DNA of 64,000 nucleotides from positions 2,418,001 through 2,482,000 of the forward strand of contig CM082578.2 of the NCBI GenBank assembly GCA_040954595.2, read 5' to 3'. Below the pieces are notes generated by a model. The model saw nothing but the letters and a program-made list of their open reading frames with translations, was not told the origin of the DNA and did no database searches. The translations under genes and the position numbers were made by a program. The stretch comes from Balanoglossus misakiensis (lineage: Eukaryota > Hemichordata). This document shows, piece after piece, positions 34,408-45,230 of the stretch; positions within the stretch are counted from its first letter, which is position 1, and each line of letters opens with the position of its first letter.

Positions 34408-37400
34408 ACACAGTCCAAATTTTATATTGTCATCTTTGCTAGCTCTTTTTCTTTGATTTGTTTTGACTTGCTGCTGATTACTAACTTTCCTTTTCTTTAG
34501 GTTTTCATTGATTTCCTTCACATAGTCAGGCATTTCTGTGTTATGTATATTAATGACTGATTTTAGATTTGCAGCTAACTGGTCAACAGAAAGTTTCACT
34601 TTGTTGTTTTGCCATTTTGTTAACTTTTTGTCAGTTACATTTGATTGGAGCACAAGGGTTCTTCACAAGTTAGAATAAAGATAATGACTTGAAATTTGCA
34701 GCATGTGTTCTTAACAAACTAAAAAGTGAGGGAAAAATATGACTGTAAAAACATCTGCTAAAATTATGAAATTTGATACGCCTAAATATAAATATTCATA
34801 ATTTTACAAAATATTGATTGAATCTTGACATGTTTTCACAAATTATTGAATAATTTGTATTCATTTTAATATGAAGCAACCCCTCCAGCAATGTATGGGA
34901 CACTTTCAGCAAAAACTTATTTTTTTCAAAGTTATCACTCAGGAAAACACAGTTTTTGTTGATATTTTGTATACAACTTTAACGTGCTGCCAAAACACAA
35001 CGGGAAAACTTATGAAAAAACTGTCCCGTAAAATTGTTCTTTGGGATGTCCCGAGCCTTTCCTGAAAGTTTCATGATAAAAAAAATATCTGGCATACCTA
35101 TTCAATCACAAATAAAAACCATTACATTATGGCGAAGGGCAGAAAAGTAGCGAAATACGCAAAGTTTAGCGGCAGTTCACGGCGAAGGATCGCATTTATC
35201 TGGGTCAAACGCTTTTCCGCTGGCTTTTCGGGTTCCCTAGAAATGCAAAAATGTCCATAATTTGGCAGCCTTTAATAAACAAGCAAGGTTATCTATCGTT
35301 GAAAATTGCAAGAATCAGTGTTTGCAAGTTACATTTAAATGCCCTTGGCTAGGGGAACCCGTCCTTGTGCGCATAGCCTAGGAGAAGTCTTCCCCTAGAG
35401 GGCGCTCAAATAAGGCTCCCTAGCTTCCTTGCCAGATGAATGAAATTAGGTATCATAAAACCAGCCATATCTTGTTACACGTTTATTGCCCCGAATTTTT
35501 TATGAGTTTAATTTTTCTCTAATACATTTCTAGATATAAATTCAGTGTTTTTAAATGAAATTTTAACTGACGCCCTAGCCTTTCCAACTACCTTAAATCA
35601 TTCCTCAGTTTATTCAGGTATGACGAGGTTTTGTTACGACTATACCATATGCAGCCTGCTTTTGATATTCTACTTTTTTTGGGGGCCTTCTTTAAGTGTC
35701 GATCCAAATCAGAAAAATCTGTTTCTGACCTTACATTTGTTAAAGGTGCACTGGCTACCTCTAGTTTTTGATTTTGTGACGGTTGGCTCTCAATACCCCC
35801 TGGGAGCTGATTACAAAGTTGTCAATTGACCACAGGCAGCATAGCTGTACACATAGTTTGTAACGCATCCAGTGTCAATGAATCAAATTCAGGGGAACAA
35901 CGATCAAACAACCGAGTGTATATTTTGTCTTTTTTTACCGTACTATCAGATATATATATTTTTTCATCCAGCAAGGGCCTGGCATCAATTGCATTATCAC
36001 CTAGACAGGTCTTAAGCTCCAACCAATGTACGTTCATGTCATAGTAATTACAATCACTCTCAAGCAAACGCATCAATGGACCTGTAATTAGTTTGGATAT
36101 AATACCCAGGGCCCTACACTCAGAAAGAATAACTGGCTCAGCGATTACAGCTTGAATGCGACTGATAAGTTTGTTTGTGGATTCACACCTTCCTGAATGT
36201 AAAACATCTGATATATGGTTAACCGTTTGCATGGTAATACACAGCACCTCCCTGATAAAATGCTACATTAAATCTATTATGCTCAAATTTTATCAGACTG
36301 CTTTTTTCTTTAAGAACATCTTCAAGGTAAGGCCAGAAGTCTGTATAAACACCAGACTTTTGACAACCTTCCTCAGTAAAACCTTTACCAGCTTGGTACA
36401 AAAGGTCAAAACACAATGACTGATTTGTTTTGTAATGCCCTGCCCCGGACTCTTTCAATAGATTGATCTGATCTTTCTTATCATTTTCAAATTCTTTACA
36501 TGATGATGAGGCAGCACTGGCCATATTGACCAATACATGCATTCCACACAATAGGTGGTTGACCGATTTCATTTTGGCCTTTTCACCTTCATTAAAACTA
36601 TCCCAATTATCTTCAATAACTGGTAGTAAATTCTCTCTGACTTCCTCAAGTTTAGATTTATACTTTCTATTAACAATATGTCTGTCCATCATTATGTTTT
36701 TGCTTTTCAGTAGTAGCTGTGCATAGACTTTTTGTTTTTCTTCATCATGTTCTCCTAGAGATTCACTGAGTTCATGAAATGTTTCAAGGGTGGCCTTGAG
36801 ATAATCGTCTGCACTACCCCTGAGAAGCTCTTGAAAACCTAATGACAGAGATGACTTATTTGGCAATGACACTTGCAACCCCGCATAATCTACAAACTTC
36901 ATGCGGGTTCCGTCACTATGTAATGTATTGGGCTCATCACATTCTAAAATAGTGGCAGCTGCTTGTGCCTGTGCTAACACAAGCGCTTCAACCTGGAGCA
37001 TAGATGTCAAAGATTTGCTCGGCAGTCTGCCCACATCAATATTTAAAAGATTTTTTAAGACAGACTTCACAATTTGTGTGCACCTTTCCACAGAAACATT
37101 ATGAGCTAACAGGTCATAATGCACCTGCCTGATATTGTCAGTGTACCTTCCATGCTGAAATGTCACAATGTTCTCATCTCTCATTAAGTCATTTACTTTT
37201 TCTTCCAATTCTAAGTTTTCATTTTCCAATTGGCTAATGCGTTGACTATCCACTTCATCAAACTCCATGCTGCTGTTTCTATATACTTCTGCTTTTCTTT
37301 TCCAGTAACTCTTATTTTTTTGGAGATTTTTTTTCTCCTTCACAATCCTGTCTAATTCATGTTGAAGCCTTTGTCTCTCAGTGTTCAAATCATCCACTTG

Positions 37401-38415
37401 TTCAACAAAGTCTTGTATGGTTTCTTTCTGTTCCTGAACTTTCTTATTAAGGGCTTCAATTTTCTTCTCTCGTTGTTTCATTTTCTTATTGACATTCCTA
37501 GGAGTCAGAGTCGACAGTATCAGTTTCACTGTGTTTATTTCAGTTAATTTCTGTTTATACTTTGTGTGTAAGCTGTCCATTTTATTAACCTTCTCTACCA
37601 TTTCAAACTTCTCTTCTGTTAGATCATCCATGGCCAGTGTTAGATCACTGATTTCTGCATATGCATTAGTTAAGTTACTTGTCAACATCGAGAGCATCTG
37701 ATCATATGCATTAAGATTGGCTGCTTGTACATATTCTGTCGAACTCGAAGTATGGGCAGTTGTTGGCTTCTTCACTGAGCTAGGCAATTTGTATATTTGT
37801 TCTTTGAACATCTGCAACTGTTCTGTCTGCTTAGATACTTGGAGTTTGTAATATTTATCATACATCCGATTCCACTGATTTGCCAGTATATCTAGTTTAG
37901 GGTCCACATCAGGAGCCATCAAGACGTTCTTCCATGACACAGCAAATTGCCATGGCAACTGGCTTCTTACAATAAAAGCTCGCAACTCTGAGATGTGCTG
38001 AACTTGAAGAGTTACAGGACTGTCTGTCATGTCTGGAAACTCACATGTCCTCAAGTTATCTTCCGTTATCTGCAGAGTGCTGAATATTTCTGACAGCTCT
38101 TTCCTAGCTTTTCCTTTCATAGTCTCTTTCATGTATTCTGCTTTTCTCCCTTCCTTAGTGGCTTTCTCTATTTTTCTTCTGACTGTCTTTGTAAAATTAC
38201 TGATTTTTGCTGGTAATTCAATTTCTGGCTCAAATAAATGTACTAGAGCTGGTAAGGTTTCCTGAACATTAATCCCTGTATCTTGAAGGCAGGTGTGCAA
38301 GTTCATATAAAGTTCATTGGTTTAAAGGAATATTATGAGCTGATAAATCTTCTAAGCTCTTCTTTCTAGCTAGAAGGTCTGCTATATTATTGAATACTCT
38401 TAATGCTACTTCCAT
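34408..38415 (-). pseudogene. Element B transposase-like protein, main body
   Basis: The likely start is at 38,415 (MEVALRVFNNIADLL), one frame away from the long 695-codon frame at 38,306-36,219; a single-base shift near 38,320 joins them. Residues about 230-385 of the long frame are a coiled coil (EKKIEALNKKVQEQKETIQD, SQLENENLELEEKVNDLM). Then come LECDEPNTLHSDGTRMKFVD and SLSLGFQELLRGSADDYLKA, an acidic DG step like the first strand of RNase-H-fold transposases. VIEDNWDSFNEGEKAKMKSV and LLCGMHVLVNMA follow, the C-x2-H word common in several DDE superfamilies. The frame shifts near 36,230, runs on to MLPVVN (stop near 35,822), and resumes after about 1 kb (possible intron) at 34,653-34,408. 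It would cut and join element B ends. Assignment as a transposase is inferred; I do not recognise a named superfamily. Confidence 0.6.
34660..35640. other. Non-coding part of element B (possible intron), present in both units
   Basis: About 1 kb between two coding pieces of the transposase-like gene, with no sustained frame on either strand; the same sequence lies at about 29,617-30,597. It may be an intron, but I could not fix its donor and acceptor. A plus-strand frame here (34,871-35,065) has no recognisable content. Confidence 0.45.
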
Positions 38416-40165
38416 AATGTTGCCTGTGCAAATTAACAATCAAAATATCCACTTGTAAGACATTTTTTTTGGTGAATTACCGAATAATAATTTTAATTCC
38501 ATGCATACTCTATACCTAAGCTCAAGTTAAAATATATTAATTGAAATTATAATTATACACAGGTCTATGAAATGTAAAATCTAGGAACGAAAGAACACCC
38601 ATGGGTATTCAGCTCTAAGCAGATAACAGCAGACACTTTGAAGACATGTCACTTCCCAGATTTGACTAAAACAAACTTACAACTCTGAAGTTTAACACAT
38701 CTTTGAGTTGCATGCATATTATTATCATTATACATGTACTGTTATACAATGTAGTTCTAAAGGTTCAAGTGAAAAAAATAAAGAAATGTAAAAGTGAAAA
38801 TGGTGTTAAAAACGAAAAAAAAATCCATTTGATTGTGTGAATCCAAACTTTTATTTAAACATCAATGAATCAAGAAACTTGGTAGTGTTTGAACACTGTT
38901 CAGGAACTAGGTCAACTCATGCATGGACCAACGATCAGCTGATCGAGTGACGACCAAACAATAACAGTCTACAAACACGAATTGACAAAACCCGACCACG
39001 AAGTAAATTTGATCCGAATACATTCTCCTGGCTTTTAGAGATTCGATAGTTTCAAAAAATAAAAATAACTGATAAAAAAAAACTCCCGAGATGGTTAAAA
39101 CCGTGCCGTAGCGAAATGCGGAAGTAAGATTACAGGCTGACCTTGATCAGTTGACCCCGGTAGTTTGTGTCGACAAAGGTAAATTCGCACATATGAGCAG
39201 AAAAACCCAAATAATGAGTAACCAACAAATATTACACCCATAGAGAGTTATTAAGAGTAGAAAACGGTAATTTCATCAAACATTGTGTCCGAAAATCGTA
39301 AACAGCAAATCAGGAGTGACTATGGGGGAACAAAACCCGTTGTTAATATAAACAGCTATCCCCGCGCGATATTCCTTATCTCAGAATGGGACAAAAAAAA
39401 CACATCCTGACTCAAATGAATGGCATAGAAGTGAAGAATTTTCTATATTTCTAATTTTGTCCATGTTTTTGAACGTAAAATGACGAGAGAGTCAACGTGA
39501 CAGTTGCCGACACAAAAGTGGATCCTGTGCGGTGTGCAGTGAACAGAGACCGGCAGATTTCGCGCCAGTTAACCGTTCCGCAAATTCGTTCGGGGTGAGA
39601 AGGAATTTTCTCTCAAAAAGCCAGGTTGTATCTCGTTTATAAATAGCAAAAATGTGCTCAAAAACAAGTAAAAATACTGAGCTAACTGAAAATCTCAACC
39701 ACGAATGCATACCTACGATATATCGTCTAATAAAACATTCCGGAAGACTTTGAGCTGAATTTATTTACATGTCGGCTATGTCATACCCTACATTTCACAT
39801 ATCATATTACAGCTTATTTTATTGGCTTTCGCCTTAAGCTATTTTAAAAGCTCTACACCTATTGGATACCTCCTGGCTTTTCCGTTTTTTAAAAACACCC
39901 CTGCCGTTTCTTTTGTGCCATGTATTGGTGCCGTCACGCACAGACGGACTCTAGCCACTTTCCCAGTGGGAGGAAAAAGACTTTAATGCACAACACCGAC
40001 ATATAACGTTTAGAAGCGGGAAGAAACGAAAGTTTACTCAATTTTTTGGCAATTTATTTTTATTTACGAGATCGAGAAAGTAAAATACCACGAACTTAAA
40101 AATCGATCAGATTACACAGTGTGCCCCGGTTCGTACGGCGGCCATATTGGATTCTGAACTCCCTA
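38416..40165. other. Right subterminal and presumed promoter region of element B
   Basis: About 1.75 kb upstream of the transposase-like gene (minus strand) up to the right TIR. No coding region is supported. It ends with GGCGGCCATATTGGATT and CTGAACTCCCTA. A purine-rich run lies at about 38,770-38,825. The promoter is presumed to be here because the gene reads away from this end. Confidence 0.5.
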
Positions 40166-40758
40166 TTTACAAGATGAAATCGGGCACATGTCAACCTCCT
40201 AATTTATGTAAATAATTATTCACTGCAAAAGACACAGGTGCCGGGCGTCTAGACACTTGTCTTTTTCCTGTCGATCAATCTGCAGCCGCTTTACGTTACC
40301 GGCACTACCACCCAAGTTTGACCATATGGCCAGGGCTTTGAAATAATAGGACTAGTTTCAAGTTGTGAATGTTTACGGTATTAATTTTCTCATGAATATT
40401 CACGCAACGTGAGTATTCACGCAACCTTGCCTGACCTTACATGTGTGAGAGCATGTGATGACAAAGACGCACTTGGACTAAACCACTATATGTCAGTAGA
40501 TTTTGTTGATGGTTCAGCCAGCATACTGTAATGCTGCTCGTAGTATTCACTTCGTTGACAACTTTTTATTTCTGGAATATTTATTAGACAATACATTGAA
40601 CTGACTGTATTTGAATAGAAAATGTTAAAACTTTACATATGAATTTGAAACAGCCATTCATTCACTGCGGACACCCCCTTAGGAGAACACTCATTGGAAC
40701 GTCCCAAATCATTTGCATATGAATTAACAGGGTACAGTATATATATACAGGGCGACCC

Positions 40759-41402
40759 TTGCTGCAGTTTGCAGCCCCTCCATCTCCCCTGGACGATTTT
40801 TGGTTTTGCGGGGAGAGGGCGGGGCTGCAGGTCCCAGCCATTCTAAACCGCATAACGAGCGACCGGGATTAGGGCCCGGAGCGAACTTCTACACTCCAGA
40901 CGTCTCCAGTCCACAATTTTCCACAACTTTTTCGCCAAATCGGCCCCGGAACCCATTCAGCGCTTACCTGGCAAAGGATGTCGCGGTATTTGTCGATTTT
41001 GCCTACGTTTTCCCCAGTTATTCAACTTCGATCGGCAATGGGTTTCAAAACAGCCGCCATCTTGACTTGTATATTTCATGGGTCAAGTATACAAGTCAAG
41101 ATGGCGGCTGTTTTGAAACCCATTGCCGATCGAAGTTGAATAACTGGGGAAAACGTAGGCAAAATCGACAAATACCGCGACATCCTTTGCCAGGTAAGCG
41201 CTGAATGGGTTCCGGGGCCGATTTGGCGAAAAAATTGTGGAAAATTGTGGACTGGAGACGTCTGGAGTGTAGAAGTTCGCTCCGGGCCCTAATCCCGGTC
41301 GCTCGTTATGCGGTTTAGAATGGCTGGGACCTGCAGCCCCGCCCTCTCCCCGCAAAACCAAAAATCGTCCAGGGGAGATGGAGGGGCTGCAAACTGCAGC
41401 AA
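40759..41402. mobile_element. 644-bp near-perfect foldback with 10-bp target duplication
   Basis: Two 315-bp inverted arms (40,759-41,073 and 41,088-41,402) around a 14-bp spacer. I found one mismatch (CAACTTTTTCGCC against CAATTTTTTCGCC) and no length difference between the arms. Ends TTGCTGCAGTTTGCAGCCCC and its complement are flanked by AGGGCGACCC on both sides (40,749-40,758 and 41,403-41,412). Copy A2 has this word only once (complement at about 45,521-45,532), so the insertion and its 10-bp duplication are verified. A 9-11-bp duplication with very long TIRs suggests a Mutator-like foldback. Open frames across it are palindrome artefacts. Confidence 0.9.
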
Positions 41403-41556
41403 AGGGCGACCCATGAATAAGCGCCACCGGTTCTTGAAAGACTCATTTCTGCCTTTGTTTAGGCGCCACCAAAATTTGAAATGGTTAAAAAGTGGCGCTT
41501 ATTTGTGAGAATATACGGTACTCTGAATATTTGAAGAAACTTTACAAACCCCATAT

Positions 41557-42104
41557 GAATCATTACGTTACCACTCCATTAAAACTAAAACCCGAGTTAG
41601 CAGGCCTAACTCGGGTCTGAGGGGGTTGCCTTATCAGTGTCTGTGTAAACAAAACAATCACAGATTACGTTGTAGTAAAGTGCAAGGTCAAGATTAATTC
41701 CCCTGCTCAGACTGATTACCTTTACAGAGTATTCATGGGCAGGATTATTTTGGTTTGAAATAAAATAGTAGATGCTTAAACTACTTGTAAAACACTAATA
41801 TTATGCACTCTAAAACTGTTTGTGATAATAATAATTTGTTGACGAATTCGTGGTTATGCTACTTATACCCAAATACATGCCGTGTGATACCCCATATGTG
41901 AGCGTAGTAATCTTACATCAAAAGTAGTCCCATGCTCAAAGTAATCTTGATTTAAATTTGGCATTTTATCAGCAAACACCTGATAGGAAGTCAGGTTTAT
42001 GGGGGACTTAGCTTCCTTGTGTGTACATTACCTGAGATAAAAAGGGGGGGGGGGGGGGGGGTTGGCTGCCTCTAGTTTTTAATGGAGTGGTAACGTAATG
42101 ATTC
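41557..42104. mobile_element. MITE with 28-bp TIR
   Basis: About 548 bp bounded by GAATCATTACGTTACCACTC and its inverted partner at 42,077-42,104, with matching on inward to CATTAAAA. Inside are a small hairpin (ACCCGAGTTAG and CTAACTCGGGT, 41,590-41,616) and a run of 18 G at 42,044-42,061. No target duplication is clear. It begins 37 bp beyond the right end of element A. Confidence 0.75.
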
Positions 42105-44475
42105 CCATCTACATAAAATGGAGCAGCAAACAGTTATATTGATGTTAGACCAGAGAAAAAAAATCTTGTTTATTGGATTTTTTGGCCCTAGTTCCAGGAG
42201 CGGCGAGCGAAAAAAAAATTTTAATTTTTTTTAGGCTGAAGGTAAACCGTGCTTCTCTGGCATATTTGTACAGATGCAGACATTGCGAGATAATTGCTTC
42301 CATTTTAACGAGAAATATCTCTGTTACATGTACTGTACTTGTAACTGAATTCAATACTATATTTCCCAACAATAACATATAGGCAATTACATATACAGTT
42401 GGTGTTTGCACAACAAATTCCAAGTATTTCAACAGGTTCTCAGAATAAAATGAAATGCACAGCAAATCACTGAAATCCAACAATTTAGTATTGTCCTTTA
42501 ATATTGTCCTGGTGGGACCTCGCATTTGAATGTTGTTCATTTTACTTTGGCCCCATCTCTAGGCCTCTTTACCACTGTCTCTACACTTTTTACAAAATGA
42601 TCTAACAACACTGTACAGACTATCTCTCACTGCACACACACTCTTCTGGTCGCATTAGCCATGTCTAATTTGTTCCAGTCTGCACCAAGTTCATCAAACA
42701 GCTGAATAATATCATTGTAATAGTTTGTGGAAACCATCTATTTTGTCAGGCAAACCGACTTCAGTAACAGTGGACATCATGATTAAAATCGCATTTTAAA
42801 TGTGGCTGCCAGTATCAGATGGTGCTGTACAGGCGGAAGTAGATGGAATGGCTTTGTGTGCATGTTGATTGTCAGAAGTAAACACATTGGAAACTACAAA
42901 CTTCATGTTGAACTCGCTGCAGATTTGATACCTCAGATCCTGCTATAACCTCAACACAACCATGTGTTTTGTCACTGTCATATATTTTTATACTTTCGAT
43001 GCAATTTTCATTCAATCAAATGCACCATCAATCTGCTGTGACGATCTTGTTAAAAAAATTACAGAATGAAACATCAGGACAAACACTGAATAGCGTCTTT
43101 CGAACAAATCTGTTTGTCGTCACATCGAATGTTGGTGATCAACTTAATACTCATGATGTGACATGTACCAACATGTACTAATATAGAACGAGGAAATTTG
43201 TGCCCAAAGCTACCCACTTTGCGTTGTCATTCGCCCAAATTCAGACATCAGAACAATGTGTTTGCGGTCAACTCAGTCCAAACATGTCGGAAGTCTAATT
43301 CAAAATCATGTGCTCGTGAAAACCTGAGAAAGTGTAGGGCGCCACCAAAGGCAGTACTAAGATAAGAATATTTGTAATGCAGAAGTAAGAATTTGCCACG
43401 ATCCAAAACAATAAAAATTCCAAAACAGCCAAAGTAGAAGCAGCAATTCCATGAACAATTTATTTTTTTCTTCCTGGCCTTAAGTCTTATTATTTTTTTG
43501 TCTTTTTCCACATTATCAGTAAAAAATCTTCATTTCTGAAGTGATAGGCTGACTTCCTTGAAATTTAGTATGAAGCTTGTTACAGGTTGTCTGATTTACC
43601 ATATTTTTTTTGTTTAAATTGTTGCAAAACTGCATGTCAGAGTGCTTTGAAGTTTGAAATTTGTTAGGCGTGTTCCTAGAGGTAACCCCAAAAAGATGCT
43701 GTAAAACAATTTGCAATATTTGCATAATTGCAAGATTGGTAAAAAATTTGCAATTTTTGTCAAAAATTGTTTTCTCTGAAACCGCTTGTCACATTGCTAT
43801 AAACTATGGCAGACATGTTCCTTGAGGTGATTGAAGATATTGTACAATTATGGAGATATTTGCACATTTGTGTTTTTTTGCCACTTTTGAACATTCAAAT
43901 ATTGTTTTCTGTGAAACTGATTGTTGGATTGCTTTTCATAAATTTCTTTTTGGTTTATATCAAAACTTCTCCAAAACCAATTGTCTAGTTGCTTTGAAAG
44001 TTACTCTTTACAAGGAGTTGGTACCCCCAACTTAGACATGTTTACATAACTTTAATAGGCCAGCTGTTACAGAGACCACCATCTATTAAATATTTTAAGA
44101 GTGAATGGCACGTCAGTGAGCGTCTCTGTCTGTCTGTGTGTCTGCCTGTCTGTTACAGGGCTGACTGAAAGAAGTTGGTCATTATATGTGTTTGTACAGA
44201 CAATTTTTGGTCAAAAACAATTTCGCCAATATTTTTCCGGAGTCCACAGCTAGTTCAGAAAATAAAAACTTATTATTATACATCTAGTGCCGAGAACAAT
44301 AGATTTTGGCGTGCAATAAAAAGCCGTACGGAACGGTACGTACGGAACGCGCGTTAAATAAGTTTTAGTTTTCAAGGTGCCCCAACTCACCGTGTACAGG
44401 TATGCGTTGTTATGCGGACGGTTTCAAGGCGCCCCCACCCCAACGCACGTGCGCACACGTAAACAAAAAACAAAG
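42105..44475. other. Intergenic; possible coding relic at 42,627-42,737 (minus)
   Basis: No complete gene seen. On the minus strand 42,737-42,627 reads MVSTNYYNDIIQLFDELGAD then WNKLDMANATRRVCVQ to a stop. This has protein-like composition and could be an exon or transposon relic, but I do not recognise it. The rest, including several short frames at 43.2-44.0 kb, has no support. Confidence 0.35.
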
Positions 44476-44547
44476 ATGGCTACTGAGTCAACTGAGCGGT
44501 TTTCGATCGATTGTATCGGCATTTTTGGCGTTTTGAAAGCCAAGTAA
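44476..44547 (+). other. Candidate first exon (weak)
   Basis: AAAGATGGC is a good translation-start context in a locally CpG-rich stretch (44,300-44,520). It opens a 23-codon frame, MATESTERFSIDCIGIFGVL and three more residues. A possible donor AA|GTAACA overlaps the stop. No downstream exon could be matched, so this is only a candidate. Confidence 0.2.
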
Positions 44548-44582
44548 CATGCAACACAAGAACTAACGGAGATGTAAGATGT

Positions 44583-44715
44583 ATAATAATAAGGTTATAA
44601 CAAAAATACCGCAAAGTATGCACTCGGACATTAGCGCTGCTACGCGTCGAGCGATACTTGGCGCTAATGTCCTCGTGCATACTTTGCGGTATTTTCGTTA
44701 TAACCTCATAATAAT
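44583..44715. mobile_element. Small foldback, 55-bp arms
   Basis: Arms 44,583-44,637 and 44,661-44,715 share GGTTATAAC...ATACCGCAAAGTATGCAC and GGACATTAGCGC in inverted order around a 23-bp loop. The 8-bp word GGAGATGT lies just outside both arms (44,568-44,575 and 44,723-44,730) and could be a target duplication if the element extends 7 bp past each arm. Confidence 0.65.
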
Positions 44716-44747
44716 GTGTAGTGGAGATGTCAAAGTTTATTCAAAGC

Positions 44748-45230
44748 AAACTGATAATGTGGGGCATGCTCCAAAATCTGAACAGACACCGAGCAACTCA
44801 GGTTGTGTGTCAAGCTAACTCGTGTAACGCGACTTATATGCTGCTTATATTCATCATTGGAAACCACAGGCGTCAGAAAAAATGCTTTGTTAGTATTCCG
44901 TACTGTAAAGTAGCTAAAATCGAAAAATCAACAGCTCAGATAATCTCCCCGTTTCACGTCATACGAGCGCTTACGCTATGTTCAGTCTTTGCCATATACC
45001 CTACTAACACATAAAGAGATCTCTTTATGTGATAGTGGGGTAATTTCTTGACAGGTCATATTAGTGGCTCGTTATTTATTCATGCTATGTATCTCTTGCT
45101 TTTTATTGCTCATCGCTGTTCGTTTTTGCTAATTACTTTCAAATTTGTATCTATCAATTTGTCATAGATGGCATGAGTCCGGTGATGGGTGGGAACTGCA
45201 TGTGGTTATTTTTGGTCGTTATTGCTCCAT
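44748..45230. other. Intergenic, no gene seen
   Basis: No supported gene. A short inverted word at 45,007-45,035 (CACATAAAGAGATCTCTTTATGTG) is a 24-bp palindrome. Confidence 0.5.

Larger units (their letters stand above)
31677..36719. repeat. 5,043-bp tandem duplication, unit 2
   Basis: Second unit of the tandem duplication, offset 5,045 bp from unit 1 at the left and 5,043 bp at the right because of two single-base length differences. It begins in the truncated LINE at the word TGCAATTCTTTGG and ends at TGCA (36,720-36,723), where the transposase-like gene continues into unique sequence. Confidence 0.93.
23572..40165 (-). mobile_element. Element B: large DNA transposon with its own transposase-like gene
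   Basis: Termini TAGGGAGTTCAG and CTGAACTCCCTA are a perfect 12-bp TIR. They are flanked by TTTACAA on both sides (23,565-23,571 and 40,166-40,172). Copy A2 holds the uninterrupted target with a single TTTACAA (complement at 46,105-46,111), so the borders and the 7-bp duplication are directly verified. The interior carries one minus-strand transposase-like gene (38,415 down to 24,739). A LINE and a 5.04-kb tandem duplication inside it raise the length from roughly 7 kb to 16.6 kb. A TAGGG start and a 7-8-bp duplication recall hAT-type elements, but the protein is not a recognisable hAT transposase, so the superfamily is left open. Confidence 0.85.
23347..41518. mobile_element. Element A (TA target), expanded by nested insertions
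   Basis: Outer element with TIRs CCGTATATTCTC followed by GCAATTAAGCGCCAC on the left and its ACAAATAAGCGCCAC variant on the right, flanked by TA (23,345-23,346 and 41,519-41,520). Its own DNA is 23,347-23,571 plus 40,166-40,758 plus 41,403-41,518, about 0.93 kb. This matches, in reverse, the compact copy A2 at 45,414-46,350. Element B (23,572-40,165) and a foldback (40,759-41,402) have inserted into it. A itself shows no transposase and looks like a non-autonomous family; the superfamily is not assignable beyond its TA target. Confidence 0.88.

Noticed and set aside
36219-36247. Programmed frameshift in the transposase-like gene
   Set aside because: Both copies share the frame change, but I see no slippery heptamer or pseudoknot; decay, a sequencing indel or a small intron are equally possible.
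40800-41427. Two similar open frames on opposite strands (134 and 114 codons)
   Set aside because: They are the same sequence read from the two arms of the foldback palindrome.
45007-45035. 24-bp perfect palindrome CACATAAAGAG...
   Set aside because: Short and isolated; no flanking duplication or family resemblance, so not called as an element.
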